This document shows positions 7,681 to 16,493 of a DNA stretch of 64,000 bases, one piece after another. Position 1 is the stretch's first letter. Every line of letters starts with the position of its first letter. A program made the position numbers and the translations under genes. The notes under the pieces are model-generated. The model was not told the DNA's origin. It saw nothing but the letters and a program-made list of their open reading frames with translations, and ran no database searches. Where the stretch lies: contig PABA01000089.1 in NCBI GenBank assembly GCA_002699025.1, positions 47,508-111,507 of the forward strand, written 5' to 3'. This stretch comes from Sandaracinus sp. Its GTDB lineage: Bacteria > Myxococcota_A > Polyangia > Polyangiales > Houyiibacteriaceae.

Positions 7681-9087
7681 ATGGAGCTCTGCGACGTCGG
7701 TGTGATCGGCCTGGGGGTCATGGGGCGAAACCTCGCCCGGAACTTCGCGCGCCAGGGGCAGAAGGTCGCCGGCTACGACCTCGACCCGGAGGCGGGGCCG
7801 CGGCTGGTCGCCGCCGAGCCGAGCGGCGACTTCGCCATCGCCGCGGACGCGAAGGCCTTCGTCGCCAGCCTCGAGCGCCCGCGCCGCATCCTGCTCATGG
7901 TCAACGCCGGCAAGGCCGTGGACGCCGTGCTCGACGCCCTCGACTCGCTCCTCGAAGAGGACGACGTCGTCATCGACGGCGGCAACTCGCTCTACGAGGA
8001 CACGGATCGGCGGAACGCGCGCGCCGAGGGGCGCCCCTGGCGCTTCGTCGGCATGGGCGTGAGCGGCGGCGCGGAGGGCGCCCTGAAGGGCCCCTCGATG
8101 ATGCCCGGCGGGGATCGGGAGGCCTGGGAGCGGCTGAAGCCCGTGCTCGAGGCGAGCGCCGCCGTGGGCGAGGACGGGCCCTGCGTGACCTACTGCGGGA
8201 GCGGCAGCGCCGGCCACTTCGTGAAGATGACGCACAACGGCATCGAGTACGGCGACATGCAGCTCATCGCCGAGACGACGATGCTGCTCCGACGTGGGCT
8301 CGGGAAGAGCGGCGCCGAGGTGGCCGAGATCTTCGGCGTCTGGAACGAGGGCGAGCTCGAGAGCTTCCTGATCGAGATCACCGGGCGCATCTTCGCGCGG
8401 CCGGACCCGAAGGACCCGGCGCGGCTCCTGGTCGACCAGATCCTCGACCGGGCCGGCCAGAAGGGCACGGGGCGCTGGACCGTCATGGCCGCCGTGGAGA
8501 TGGGCATCCCCGTCCCGACCATCGCGGCCGCCGTCGACGCGCGCGGGCTGAGCTCCTTCAAGGCGCTCCGCGAGCGGGCCGAAGAGGCCATCGGGCTCGA
8601 GCGCCCCGGGCCGGAGAGCCTCGCGGGCGTGAGCGTGGAGGATCTCCGGGACGCGCTCTACGGAGCGAAGATCGCGAGCTACACGCAGGGCTTCGCCATG
8701 CTCCGGGCGGCGAGCGAGGAGCGCGGCTACGGCATCGACCTCGGCGAGATCGCGCGCATCTGGACGGCCGGCTGCATCATCCGCGCGCGCTTCCTCGGGC
8801 GCATCCGGGAGGCCTACGCCGCCGATCCGGAGCTCGCGCTCCTCGCGCTCGCGCCGAGCTTCGCCGAGGATCTCGGGCGTCGCGCGCCCGCCTGGCGACG
8901 GGTCGTGAGCGCGGCCACGGCCGCCGGCCTGCCGATCCCGGGCCTCGCCGCCTCGCTGACCTGGCTCGACACGCTGACCACGGCGAAGGGCACGGCGAAC
9001 GTCATCCAGGCGCAGCGGGATTACTTCGGCAGCCACACCTACCGGCGCGTCGACGACCCGGACACGCCCGTGCACACGGACTGGTGA
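7681..9087 (+). CDS. gnd: 6-phosphogluconate dehydrogenase (decarboxylating)
   Basis: The protein has 468 residues, the usual length of the long-form enzyme. It converts 6-phosphogluconate to ribulose-5-phosphate in the oxidative pentose phosphate pathway. The N-terminal Rossmann fold has GLGVMGRNLARN. Catalytic and substrate motifs are present: DGGNSLYEDT, the GVSGGAEGA segment, and the Lys-His-Asn region VKMTHNGIEYGDMQ. The all-helical C-terminal domain ends normally. The second beta strand ends in VAGYDLDPE, with an Asp at position 33 where NADP-dependent enzymes carry NRT. This suggests NAD preference (inference). No Shine-Dalgarno is evident directly upstream. Confidence 0.96.
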   Translation: MELCDVGVIGLGVMGRNLARNFARQGQKVAGYDLDPEAGPRLVAAEPSGDFAIAADAKAFVASLERPRRILLMVNAGKAVDAVLDALDSLLEEDDVVIDGGNSLYEDTDRRNARAEGRPWRFVGMGVSGGAEGALKGPSMMPGGDREAWERLKPVLEASAAVGEDGPCVTYCGSGSAGHFVKMTHNGIEYGDMQLIAETTMLLRRGLGKSGAEVAEIFGVWNEGELESFLIEITGRIFARPDPKDPARLLVDQILDRAGQKGTGRWTVMAAVEMGIPVPTIAAAVDARGLSSFKALRERAEEAIGLERPGPESLAGVSVEDLRDALYGAKIASYTQGFAMLRAASEERGYGIDLGEIARIWTAGCIIRARFLGRIREAYAADPELALLALAPSFAEDLGRRAPAWRRVVSAATAAGLPIPGLAASLTWLDTLTTAKGTANVIQAQRDYFGSHTYRRVDDPDTPVHTDW

Positions 9088-9117
9088 GCGGCCCGGCGGG
9101 CAGCGGCAGCGGGGCCC

Positions 9118-9160
9118 GCCGCCGGCGACGCCAGCCGCTCCACGCCGCGCCGCTCGGGCC
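9118..9160. repeat. 43-bp direct repeat, left copy, bordering the DUF3396 insertion
   Basis: The sequence beginning GCCGCCGGCGACGCCAGCC recurs at 10396-10438 in the same orientation with 40 of 43 bases identical. The two copies bracket the lower-GC DUF3396 gene. Confidence 0.75.
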
Positions 9161-9192
9161 GGCCGCCGGGACGATGAGAGGACACAGCAGGC

Positions 9193-10128
9193 TCATGGAT
9201 CGAACCGCGTGAGCCAAGCTTCCGTGCGACCGGTGTAGTCCCCGGAGAGGTTCAGCGCCGGCGTGTCGCTCGGGTCGACGAGCAGCGGTCGGACGGCAGC
9301 GAAGACCGACTCGTACTCCGGCAGGTCGTCCTTGCGGTTCACGTCTCCGAACGCGGGGCGATCACCGGCGCGCAGCACCACCCCCCGAGCAGGCTTCGTG
9401 ACCGAGACCTCGGCGTCGACGTTGCTCGCGATCGCCTCGGCCCCGTCGAGACGCATCGTGAAGTCGTCGTCGAGGAACGTCAGCCAACCGATGCCGCGGA
9501 GGTGGTCGTGGCCGGAGTTCGTCGCGTCGTTGACAGCGTCGGGGATGTCCAACCCCCGATGACGCATCGATTTGGCGTATGCGTGCTCGTGCGCTTCGTC
9601 GAGAAAATAACGAGAGCACTCGAGTCCGAATCCGGCCTGTCCGCTCTGGAACGGCACCGTGGACCAGATCTCCTCGGCGAAGCTCTGCATCTGGGCCGGG
9701 TCCTCGATTGCGAAATCGATGGGCAGGGAGATTCGAACGAGCGTTGCATCCTCCACCCGCTCGCCGTCGACTTCTTCGGCCCCCGCCAGGAGGAACAGGC
9801 TGGACGGAGCGTCGTTGTAGGCCTCGGCGTCCTCGAAGGAGATGAACACGTAGTCGTCGAGCGCGGCCCCGGGCTGCAACCATGTCTCGAGCATCGCCAG
9901 AGCACGCTTGGTGACCTTGCGGTGCTTGCTCATGTTCGCGGTGGCATAGAAGCGCAGCGCGTCTTCTCCCACGATGTCCCTGTAGCGCGTGAACGTATCG
10001 AGCAGGGGCAGCCCCAGCTCACTGACGGCCTCTTTGGCGAAGAAGCTGAGCGTGAAGACCAAGCGCGTGGCGATACTGTCGTCGTATCGCAGCTCGAGAT
10101 CGGCGGGAATCTGCGTCGCGTTTGGCAT
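9193..10128 (-). CDS. DUF3396 / type VI immunity family protein
   Basis: The protein has 311 residues, starting at the ATG at 10126-10128, which has GAGGAAA just upstream. A longer frame to 10227 adds only arginine-rich residues and is not used. The pattern matches the DUF3396 (type VI immunity) family. It has an N-terminal FYATANMSKHRKVTKRALAM-like segment, an acidic middle, and a C-terminal SRYFLDEAHEHAYAKSMRHR segment. RGLDIPD and IGWLTFLDDD then follow. Members protect against toxins delivered by type VI secretion. No T6SS structural gene lies nearby, so this is probably an orphan immunity gene. Its codon use is visibly less GC-rich than its neighbours, and it lies between 43-bp direct repeats, which suggests transfer. 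Confidence 0.75.
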   Translation of the reverse strand: MPNATQIPADLELRYDDSIATRLVFTLSFFAKEAVSELGLPLLDTFTRYRDIVGEDALRFYATANMSKHRKVTKRALAMLETWLQPGAALDDYVFISFEDAEAYNDAPSSLFLLAGAEEVDGERVEDATLVRISLPIDFAIEDPAQMQSFAEEIWSTVPFQSGQAGFGLECSRYFLDEAHEHAYAKSMRHRGLDIPDAVNDATNSGHDHLRGIGWLTFLDDDFTMRLDGAEAIASNVDAEVSVTKPARGVVLRAGDRPAFGDVNRKDDLPEYESVFAAVRPLLVDPSDTPALNLSGDYTGRTEAWLTRFDP

Positions 10129-10372
10129 GGTCGGTGGTTTCCTCGGCGTCCGTCTCTCGACACGTGCAGTTCGAGACCTTCTTGCTCTTCGCATCCTCCG
10201 GCGTCGCACACTCCACCTTCTCGACACCTTTGATCGTCTCCCCGTCCCGCGATTCCTTCGCGGGCGGATGGGACATTCCGAGCGTCACTCTGCTCGATTC
10301 GGCGGTGGAGTCGAACCTGAGCCACTCGCCTGAAGCGTCGTGGCGTCTCCCGGAACCTCCTCGCCAGCGGTT
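10129..10372 (-). pseudogene. Possible remnant of a toxin or other gene upstream of the DUF3396 gene
   Basis: On the minus strand one frame is open from a TGA at 10373-10375 down into the DUF3396 gene. It reads as ordinary protein: FDSTAESSRVTLGMSHPPAK and, further on, VECATPEDAKSKKVSNCTC. Beyond 10126 the same frame turns into an arginine-rich shadow of DUF3396 and stops at 10019. A GTG at 10286-10288 could start an 89-residue product. The beginning is cut near the right-hand direct repeat. It may be the C-terminal stump of the toxin that was paired with the immunity gene. That is inference, and the segment may not be translated. Confidence 0.3.
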
Positions 10373-10395
10373 TCAGCGGTTTGGGCACGGGGCAC

Positions 10396-10438
10396 GCCGC
10401 CGGCCACGCCAGCCGCTCCAAGCCACGCCGCTCGGGCC
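10396..10438. repeat. 43-bp direct repeat, right copy
   Basis: This is the second copy of the repeat at 9118-9160, with 3 mismatches. It lies immediately after the stop codon of the DUF2252-like gene, as the left copy lies just after gnd. Both copies therefore sit at gene 3' ends. Confidence 0.75.
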
Positions 10439-10439
10439 C

Positions 10440-11627
10440 TCACTCGTCGCGGTAGGCGCGCCAGCTCCGCGCCACCAACGCGGTCATGCGCCGCACCTCC
10501 TCGCGCAGCCAGCCCTCGCGCTCGCGGAGCCACTCGAGCTGGGCGAAGCGGAGCTGCGAGTCGAAGGGCGCCGCGATGAGCCGCACGTGGCCCCGGCCGA
10601 GCTGCACGCCGACGTCCCGCGCCAGCTCCCGCAGCTCGCCCCCGTCGCGCAGCGCGCCGAGCTCGAGCTCCCGGTAGTTGTGCGACCACTCCTGCACCCA
10701 GAAGGGCGGATCGTCGTGCGCCTCCGAGGGCGCCCGCGGCACGATGCCGAGGAAGGGGCTCGGGTTGGCGGTGAGCCGCGCGTGGGCGACGAGCACGCGG
10801 AAGCCCCCGCGCCCCGTGCCGCTCTGGACGCAGGGCACCATCGAGAGCTCGCGCACCTCCTTCGCCTCGAGCACGACGTCGTCGTTCGGCGCCTCGGTCC
10901 AGCCCTCGACGCGCGCCAGGAACTTCGGATCCAGCCGCGACCCGACCCCGCCCCGCAGCCGCCCGTAGCTCCGGAGCTCGAAGAAGTGGGCCGGCAGCTC
11001 CGGGTGCTCGACCTCCATCATGCGCCGGTAGCGGCCGTAGCCCTCCTCGATCTCCGCGCGCACGCGCGCGTCCTCGACCGGCTCCATGAGCTCCTCCACC
11101 TCCCGCAGGAAGGGCTCCCGATCGGCCGTGAAGGTCGCCTGCATGCGCGCCGCCACGGCCGGCGGGGGCTGCTCGGCCTCGGGCTCGCGGAGCGCATCCC
11201 GGTAGCCCTCGAGGAAGGCCGCGAAGGGCCCCGCGCCCTCGTCCCAGCCGCGCGCCCGCCGCACGATCTCGAGGCTCACGCCGAAGCGCACCAGATCGAT
11301 CGCCGCCGGCCCCTCCGTCGCGTCGTCGAAGTCGGCGAGGCCGCGCCCCTCGGGCGTGACCGCGTACTGCTCCACGTGGGCGTCGCCGTGGAGGTTCACG
11401 GTGGGCGCCGCCCGCACCGCGCCGCCGAGATCCGCGCAGACCTGGCGGGCGAAGGGGCGGTTGGCGAAACGGAAGAAGTCGTGCTCGCTCCGGGCCAGGC
11501 GCCGGCGCAGATCGGGCGCCGCCTCGAGCTCCTCCCGCTCCGCCTCGCTGGGCCCGAGGAGCGTGGGCGTCGCCGCGCCGCAGGCCACGAGGGCGAGCAG
11601 GGCGCCGTAGGAGACCGAGCGCGGCAC
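10440..11627 (-). CDS. DUF2252-like family lipoprotein
   Basis: The protein has 395 residues if started at the GTG at 11625-11627. This start gives a clean lipoprotein signal (LLALVACG). The longer frame to 11741 only adds translation of a 12-bp tandem repeat and was rejected. The body resembles the DUF2252 family: FFRFANRPFAR near the N-terminus, then the core VNLHGDAHVEQYAV and GLADFDDATEGPAAIDLVR. This core recalls the HGDxH and DFD of kinase-like phosphotransferases. The C-terminal part (VQEWSHNYRELEL and GRGHVRLIA) is also typical. No biochemical role is established for the family. The lipoprotein anchor implies the periplasmic side. It stands alone between the DUF3396 insertion and a divergent PLD-like lipoprotein gene. 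Confidence 0.7.
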   Translation of the reverse strand: MPRSVSYGALLALVACGAATPTLLGPSEAEREELEAAPDLRRRLARSEHDFFRFANRPFARQVCADLGGAVRAAPTVNLHGDAHVEQYAVTPEGRGLADFDDATEGPAAIDLVRFGVSLEIVRRARGWDEGAGPFAAFLEGYRDALREPEAEQPPPAVAARMQATFTADREPFLREVEELMEPVEDARVRAEIEEGYGRYRRMMEVEHPELPAHFFELRSYGRLRGGVGSRLDPKFLARVEGWTEAPNDDVVLEAKEVRELSMVPCVQSGTGRGGFRVLVAHARLTANPSPFLGIVPRAPSEAHDDPPFWVQEWSHNYRELELGALRDGGELRELARDVGVQLGRGHVRLIAAPFDSQLRFAQLEWLREREGWLREEVRRMTALVARSWRAYRDE

Positions 11628-11676
11628 GGGCGCAGCATACGCCACCCGGACGAGAACGCGACGCGGCGGTCGACCC

Positions 11677-11739
11677 GCCTCGATACTGGCCTCGATACTG
11701 GCCTCGAGACCGGCCTCGAGACCGGCCTCGGAACGGGCC
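11677..11739. repeat. 12-bp tandem minisatellite
   Basis: Five units: GCCTCGATACTG twice, GCCTCGAGACCG twice, then GCCTCGGAACGG, ending in GCC. It lies in the divergent promoter region between the DUF2252-like and PLD-like lipoprotein genes, so copy number could affect their expression (inference). Confidence 0.85.
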
Positions 11740-11804
11740 ACAGAACCCTCCCGGGCGACGAAGACGGAAGAGAACCCCCCTCACGCGTCGTATCCTCTCG
11801 TCCG

Positions 11805-13034
11805 ATGTCGGATCGACGCGCTTCCTTTCCCGCCCCGTCCCCCCTCTCCATCCTCCTGGCCCTCGCCCTCCTGGCCCTCGGCGCCTGCGGCGACGACGAC
11901 GGCCCCGGCCCGACCGGAGACGCCGGCCCGGGCGTCGACGCGAGCGCGCCCTTCGACGGCGGCGGGGGAGAGGCGGACGCCGCGACGGAGCCGGACGCCG
12001 GCGCCCCGGCGGACGCGGCCCCGGACGGCGGCACGGACGCGGGCATGGACGCGGGCCCGCCCTGCGCGTGCCCCACCCTCCCGACGACCTGCACCGGCCC
12101 GGTCGCCGGCCCGGTCTTCAGCCCCGAGGATCCGGCCTTCGGCGAGCAGCTCATGGAGGTGCTCGCCTGCGCCGACGAGTCGCTCCACATGGCGCTCTAC
12201 CTGCCCGGCTGGGACTGCATCGGCGACGCCCTCGCCGACAAGCTCGAGGCCGACGAGGACATCGTCATGGAGATCGTCGTCGACGACGACCAGTGCCCGA
12301 CCTTCGGGGGCACGCGCGACTGCGACATGCTCCGCGGCATCGCCGATCACCCGCGCGTGACGATCGTGGACGACGACCGGTCCGCGCTGATGCACCACAA
12401 GTACATCGTCGCCGACGGTACGAGCGTCTGGGTCTCGAGCGCGAACATGACCGAGGACAGCTTCTGCGAGGACCTCAACAACAGCGTGGTCATCGACGAC
12501 GCGACGATCGTCGGGCGCTTCGAGGAGGTCTTCCAGCGCATGTTCACGGACGGGAGCTTCGGCCCGGTGGAGCCCGAGGGGGTCACCGAGAGCGCGCCCT
12601 ACCGGCTCTACTTCAGCCCCGAGTCGCCGATCAGCTCGCCCTCGGGCTGGTTCACGGCGCTCACCGACGCCATCGCTGAAGCCGAGACCTCCGTGGACGT
12701 GATGATCTTCGCGCTGACGCGGGGCGAGATCAGCGAGGCGCTCGTCGCGGCGCACGAGCGGGGCGTGGAGGTGCGCGTGCTGAGCAGCTTCCGCTTCGGG
12801 GGAGAGGCGGCGATCCAGACGCTGCAGGACGCGGGCATCGACGTCCGCGTCGCCGACGTCCACCACAAGGTCATGATCCTCGACGGGGAGACCGTCGCGA
12901 CCGGGTCAGCGAACTGGTCGATGAACGCCTGGTCGAACAGCGAGAACAGCCTCTGGATCGCGGACGCGGACGTCGCGAGCGCCTTCACCGACGAGCTCGA
13001 TCGGGTCTGGGCCACGGCCTCGCCGGCGGAGTGA
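11805..13034 (+). CDS. Phospholipase D-like lipoprotein with two HKD motifs
   Basis: The protein has 409 residues. The ATG at 11805 gives a signal peptide with lipobox LLALGACG; upstream extensions of the frame are spurious. An Asp/Ala/Gly-rich linker (about 25-85) follows, typical of surface lipoproteins here. Two PLD half-domains each carry an HKD motif: HHKYIVADG with SSANMTEDS near residue 196, and HHKVMILDG with GSANWSMNA near residue 352. The fold hydrolyses or transfers phosphodiester bonds, on phospholipids or sometimes DNA. A lipid-anchored enzyme acting at the cell surface is inferred. A disulfide-rich start (CACPTLPTTC) suggests export. The substrate cannot be told from sequence. 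Confidence 0.85.
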   Translation: MSDRRASFPAPSPLSILLALALLALGACGDDDGPGPTGDAGPGVDASAPFDGGGGEADAATEPDAGAPADAAPDGGTDAGMDAGPPCACPTLPTTCTGPVAGPVFSPEDPAFGEQLMEVLACADESLHMALYLPGWDCIGDALADKLEADEDIVMEIVVDDDQCPTFGGTRDCDMLRGIADHPRVTIVDDDRSALMHHKYIVADGTSVWVSSANMTEDSFCEDLNNSVVIDDATIVGRFEEVFQRMFTDGSFGPVEPEGVTESAPYRLYFSPESPISSPSGWFTALTDAIAEAETSVDVMIFALTRGEISEALVAAHERGVEVRVLSSFRFGGEAAIQTLQDAGIDVRVADVHHKVMILDGETVATGSANWSMNAWSNSENSLWIADADVASAFTDELDRVWATASPAE

Positions 13035-13131
13035 CTCCGGGGCGCCGATTCGACCTCGGCGCCCGGCCGGAGCCGTCCTCATCTCGCGGGGCACGCTTGA
13101 GGGGCCGGCGCGCTCGGCATACCCTCGCCGG

Positions 13132-16074
13132 GTGAGGGGATGGATGCGTGTGGGCGCCGTCGCGGCGTGCCTTTGGGCAGCGGCGTGCGGCGATGACGAT
13201 GGGATGACGACGCCCGGGGGCGACGCCGGACCGGGCGGCTGCCTGACGGCGGCGGACTGCGACGACGGGCTCTTCTGCAACGGCGCCGAGCTCTGCCGGC
13301 CGGCCGATCCGCTCGCGGACGGTCGGGGGTGCGTGCCCGCCGAGCCCACCTGCGGCGAGGGCGTGGCGTGCGACGAGGAGACCGACGCCTGCATGCCCGG
13401 CTGCCCCGACGCCGACGAGGACGGCTTCGCCGACGCGAGCTGCGGCGGCGAGGACTGCGACGACGCCGACCCGAACCGCTTCCCCGGCAACCCGGAGGTC
13501 TGCGATCTCGAGGGGCACGACGAGGACTGTGACCCGGAGACGCTCGGGCCGGACGCGGACGGGGACGGCTACGTGGGCGCCCGCTGCTGCGCGCGCGAGG
13601 GCGACACCTTCCGCTGCGGCGAGGACTGCAACGACGGGCAGCGCCTCATCCAGCCGGACGGCCTCGAGATCTGCAACGGCTTCGACGACGACTGCGACGG
13701 CATGGTCGACGAGGAGCTCCTCGAGGACGGCTTCGAGGACGCGGACGGGGACCTGCACGGCGACCCGCGCGCGCCGACGAGCGGCTGCCCGGGCCGCGCC
13801 GGCTTCTCGACGGTCGGCGACGACTGCGACGACACGGAGCCGGGCGTCTGGGGGGGCCGCGCCGAGGAGTGCAACGGGCGCGACGACGACTGCGACGGCG
13901 CCATCGACGAGAACGTCGGCGAGCTCACCTATTGGCCCGACGTGGACGGCGACGGCTTCGGCGACCCGGACGGCGCCACCGAGACCGGCTGCATCGCGCC
14001 CGAGGGCTTCTCGCCCCTGCCGCTCGACTGCGACGACCGGGACCCGGAGGTGCGCTGGGGCGCCGAGGAGCGCTGCAACGGCGTCGACGACGACTGCGAC
14101 GGGATCCGCGGCTTCCAGGTCGGGCCCGGCGACTTCGAGGACGACGACCTCGACGGCGCACCGGACGCGGCCTGCGGGCTCGAGGTGGCGGACTGCGACG
14201 ACGAGGATCCGCGGGCGGCGCCGGACCTGAGCGAGGTCGAGCTCGACGGGGCGGACAACGACTGCGACCCGGAGACGCCCGACGCGAGCTGTGAGGCGGC
14301 GACCTGGTACGTGGACGAGGACGGCGACGGCTACGGCACGAGCGAGGCGCCGCGGGGCTGCGTCCAGGAGGCGGGCACGGCGCCGCGGGCCGGGGACTGC
14401 GACGACGGCGACGTGGCCGTGCGCCCGGGCGCGGCCGAGCGCTGCAACGGCGAGGACGACGACTGCGACGGGCAGATCGACGAGCTCGCGGACCCGCAGT
14501 GCGCCCTCCCGCGGGCCACCGGGCTCTGCGAGGAGGGGGCCTGCGCCATCGGAGTCTGCGAGAACCACTGGCTCGACTGCGACCCGGAGTCGCCGGGCTG
14601 CGAGACGGACGCCCTCTCGCCCATGAGCTGCGGCGGCTGCGACGTGGTCTGCGAGGACGACATGCCCGACGACATGGCGGCGCCCGGCTGCTTCCCCCAG
14701 CCCGGCATCCCGGCGGAGGCCTGCGGTGTCGGCTGCGTCGGCGGCTACGCGGACTGCAACGCGGATCCGGCGGACGGCTGCGAGGTGCTCCTGCCCGCAG
14801 ACCCGAACCACTGCGGCGCGTGCTTTCGGCGCTGCGACATCCCCGCGAACGCCGAGCCGACCTGCGTCGACGCGAGCTGCGGCTTCGAGTGCGAGCGGGG
14901 CTGGGAGGACTGCAACGGCGAGGTGGACGACGGCTGCGAGGTCTTCGTCGACGGCGACGCGACCAACTGCGGCAGCTGCGGGCGGGTCTGCCCGGACGGA
15001 AGCCCGGTCTGCGTCGGCGGCGCCTGCGTCGCGCCGCCCTGGACGAGCGACGAGAGCGAAGGCGACTTCATGCCGACGGAGGACACGGTGCTGCCCGCGG
15101 GCGTGCACCAGTTCCGGCGGGTCGTGATCCCTGCGGGCGTGCGCGTGACGACGAACCAGGACGGGGTCGGCGTGCTCGACATCCGCGCGACCGAGGAGGT
15201 CGTCATCGCGGGCGTGCTCGATCTCTCCGGGGCGCGCGGCGGCGACGCGGTCGACGGCAACCCGGGGGGCGGCGGGGACACCGGCTACCCGGACGGGACG
15301 CGCCCGGTGCGTCAGCCGGGCCGGGGCGGCCTCGGCGAGGCCGGCAGCCCGCCCGACTGCACGGGCTGGGGCGGCCAGAACGGCGGCGGCAGCTGGGGCG
15401 GCGGCGGCGGCGGCTACGCGGGCGGCGGCGGCGGCACGCGCGGCAGCTGCGATGGCGGCGACGGCGGCGGGCCCGACGGCGGGCTCGGCGGCGACCGGCC
15501 CGGCAACACGCGCAACCAGGGCCTGCCGGGTCGGGTCGACATCGCGTGCTACGGCGGCACCTTCGGCGGAGGCACCGTCGGCTACGGCAGCGGAGGCGGA
15601 GGCACGATCGGCAACGCGGCGGCCATGGACCGCGCGGTCGAGAGCACCTTCTACCCGGGCTCGGGCGGCGGCGGCGGGGCCGGGCCGGGCGCGAACGGCG
15701 GCGGCGGAGGCGGCAGCGGGGCCGTGCGCATCCACTCGCCGGTGCGGATCGTCGTGGAGATCAGCGGGGCCATCCTGGCGCGCGGCGGCAACGGCGGCGG
15801 CGGGGGGAGCTGCGATGGAGGCGGCGGGTCCGGCGGGGTCATCTACCTGAGCTCCCCGGAGCTCCAGCTCCAGGGCGAGCTCGACGTCGCCGGGGGCATC
15901 GGCGGGCGCACGGGCTGCAACGGGGGCGACGGCGGCATCGGCCGGGTGCGGCTGAGCACGGACCCGAACCGCTGCGACCTCGACGGCATCTTCACCGGCG
16001 TCGACGTGGTCCCGACGAGCTGCCGCGTCCACGACGCCGAGTGCGGGGTGTACATCGGGAGCTACCCGAATTGA
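13132..16074 (+). CDS. MopE-like metal-binding-motif lipoprotein with glycine-rich C-terminal half
   Basis: The protein has 980 residues. A GTG at 13132 (or an ATG at 13144) gives a signal peptide with lipobox CLWAAACG. The N-terminal two thirds hold many copies of the MopE-type motif, in forms such as DCDDADPNRFPGNPEVC and ICNGFDDDCDGMVDEE. These acidic, cysteine-containing calcium- or copper-type loops are common in secreted myxobacterial proteins. Further cysteine modules of the NCGSCGRVC type follow. The C-terminal 350 residues are very glycine-rich (runs such as GGGGGYAGGGGGTRG) within a beta-helix-like passenger (VLDIRATEEVVIAGVLDLSG). A surface structural or metal-binding role is inferred. 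Two paralogues of this build lie at 38613-43851. Confidence 0.85.
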   Translation: MRGWMRVGAVAACLWAAACGDDDGMTTPGGDAGPGGCLTAADCDDGLFCNGAELCRPADPLADGRGCVPAEPTCGEGVACDEETDACMPGCPDADEDGFADASCGGEDCDDADPNRFPGNPEVCDLEGHDEDCDPETLGPDADGDGYVGARCCAREGDTFRCGEDCNDGQRLIQPDGLEICNGFDDDCDGMVDEELLEDGFEDADGDLHGDPRAPTSGCPGRAGFSTVGDDCDDTEPGVWGGRAEECNGRDDDCDGAIDENVGELTYWPDVDGDGFGDPDGATETGCIAPEGFSPLPLDCDDRDPEVRWGAEERCNGVDDDCDGIRGFQVGPGDFEDDDLDGAPDAACGLEVADCDDEDPRAAPDLSEVELDGADNDCDPETPDASCEAATWYVDEDGDGYGTSEAPRGCVQEAGTAPRAGDCDDGDVAVRPGAAERCNGEDDDCDGQIDELADPQCALPRATGLCEEGACAIGVCENHWLDCDPESPGCETDALSPMSCGGCDVVCEDDMPDDMAAPGCFPQPGIPAEACGVGCVGGYADCNADPADGCEVLLPADPNHCGACFRRCDIPANAEPTCVDASCGFECERGWEDCNGEVDDGCEVFVDGDATNCGSCGRVCPDGSPVCVGGACVAPPWTSDESEGDFMPTEDTVLPAGVHQFRRVVIPAGVRVTTNQDGVGVLDIRATEEVVIAGVLDLSGARGGDAVDGNPGGGGDTGYPDGTRPVRQPGRGGLGEAGSPPDCTGWGGQNGGGSWGGGGGGYAGGGGGTRGSCDGGDGGGPDGGLGGDRPGNTRNQGLPGRVDIACYGGTFGGGTVGYGSGGGGTIGNAAAMDRAVESTFYPGSGGGGGAGPGANGGGGGGSGAVRIHSPVRIVVEISGAILARGGNGGGGGSCDGGGGSGGVIYLSSPELQLQGELDVAGGIGGRTGCNGGDGGIGRVRLSTDPNRCDLDGIFTGVDVVPTSCRVHDAECGVYIGSYPN

Positions 16075-16089
16075 TCACCGAACGAGAAT

Positions 16090-16480
16090 CCGTGCCCGTG
16101 CCCGTGCCCCTGCCCGTGCCCGCAGGCTGAAGGGGCTGAAGGGGCTGAAGGGCGCACGCGAAAACCCGTGCCCGTGCCCGTGCCCCTGCCCCTGCCCGCA
16201 GGCTGAAGGGGCTGAAGGGCGTACCCGCGAAGACCCGTGCCCCCACTGCCCCTGCCCCTGCCCCTGCCCCTGCCCGCAGCCTGAAGGGGCCGAGTGCTCT
16301 CCTCGCTCGGCTCTTCCGCCGGCGGGCACGGGCAGGGGCAGGGGCACGGGCACGGGTTTTCTGCCCTTCTGGCCACGGGCACGTCCTCGAGGCGGCTCCC
16401 GTACCGAGTGCTCTCCTCGCTCGGCCCTTTCGCCGGCGGGCACGGGCAGGGGCACGGGCACGGGCACGGGTGGCCGTTCT
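16090..16480. repeat. Hexamer minisatellites, two blocks in inverted orientation between convergent genes
   Basis: The region between two convergent genes is filled by runs of CCCGTG and CCCCTG hexamers, each run ending in CCCGCAGGC followed by TGAAGGGGCTGAAGGG. The left block (16090-16295) is in plus orientation with three units. The right block (about 16316-16480) is the reverse complement with two units. CCCCT..GCC..GGC..AGGGG can form a hairpin. Related blocks lie at 24396-24535 and 32560-32702, always at gene 3' ends. Confidence 0.85.
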
Positions 16481-16493
16481 CCGGGGTGGGCCT

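Noticed and set aside
10122..11804. 560-residue N-terminal extension of the PLD-like protein
   Set aside because: This part is antisense to the DUF2252-like gene, while the ATG at 11805 gives a clean lipoprotein signal peptide.
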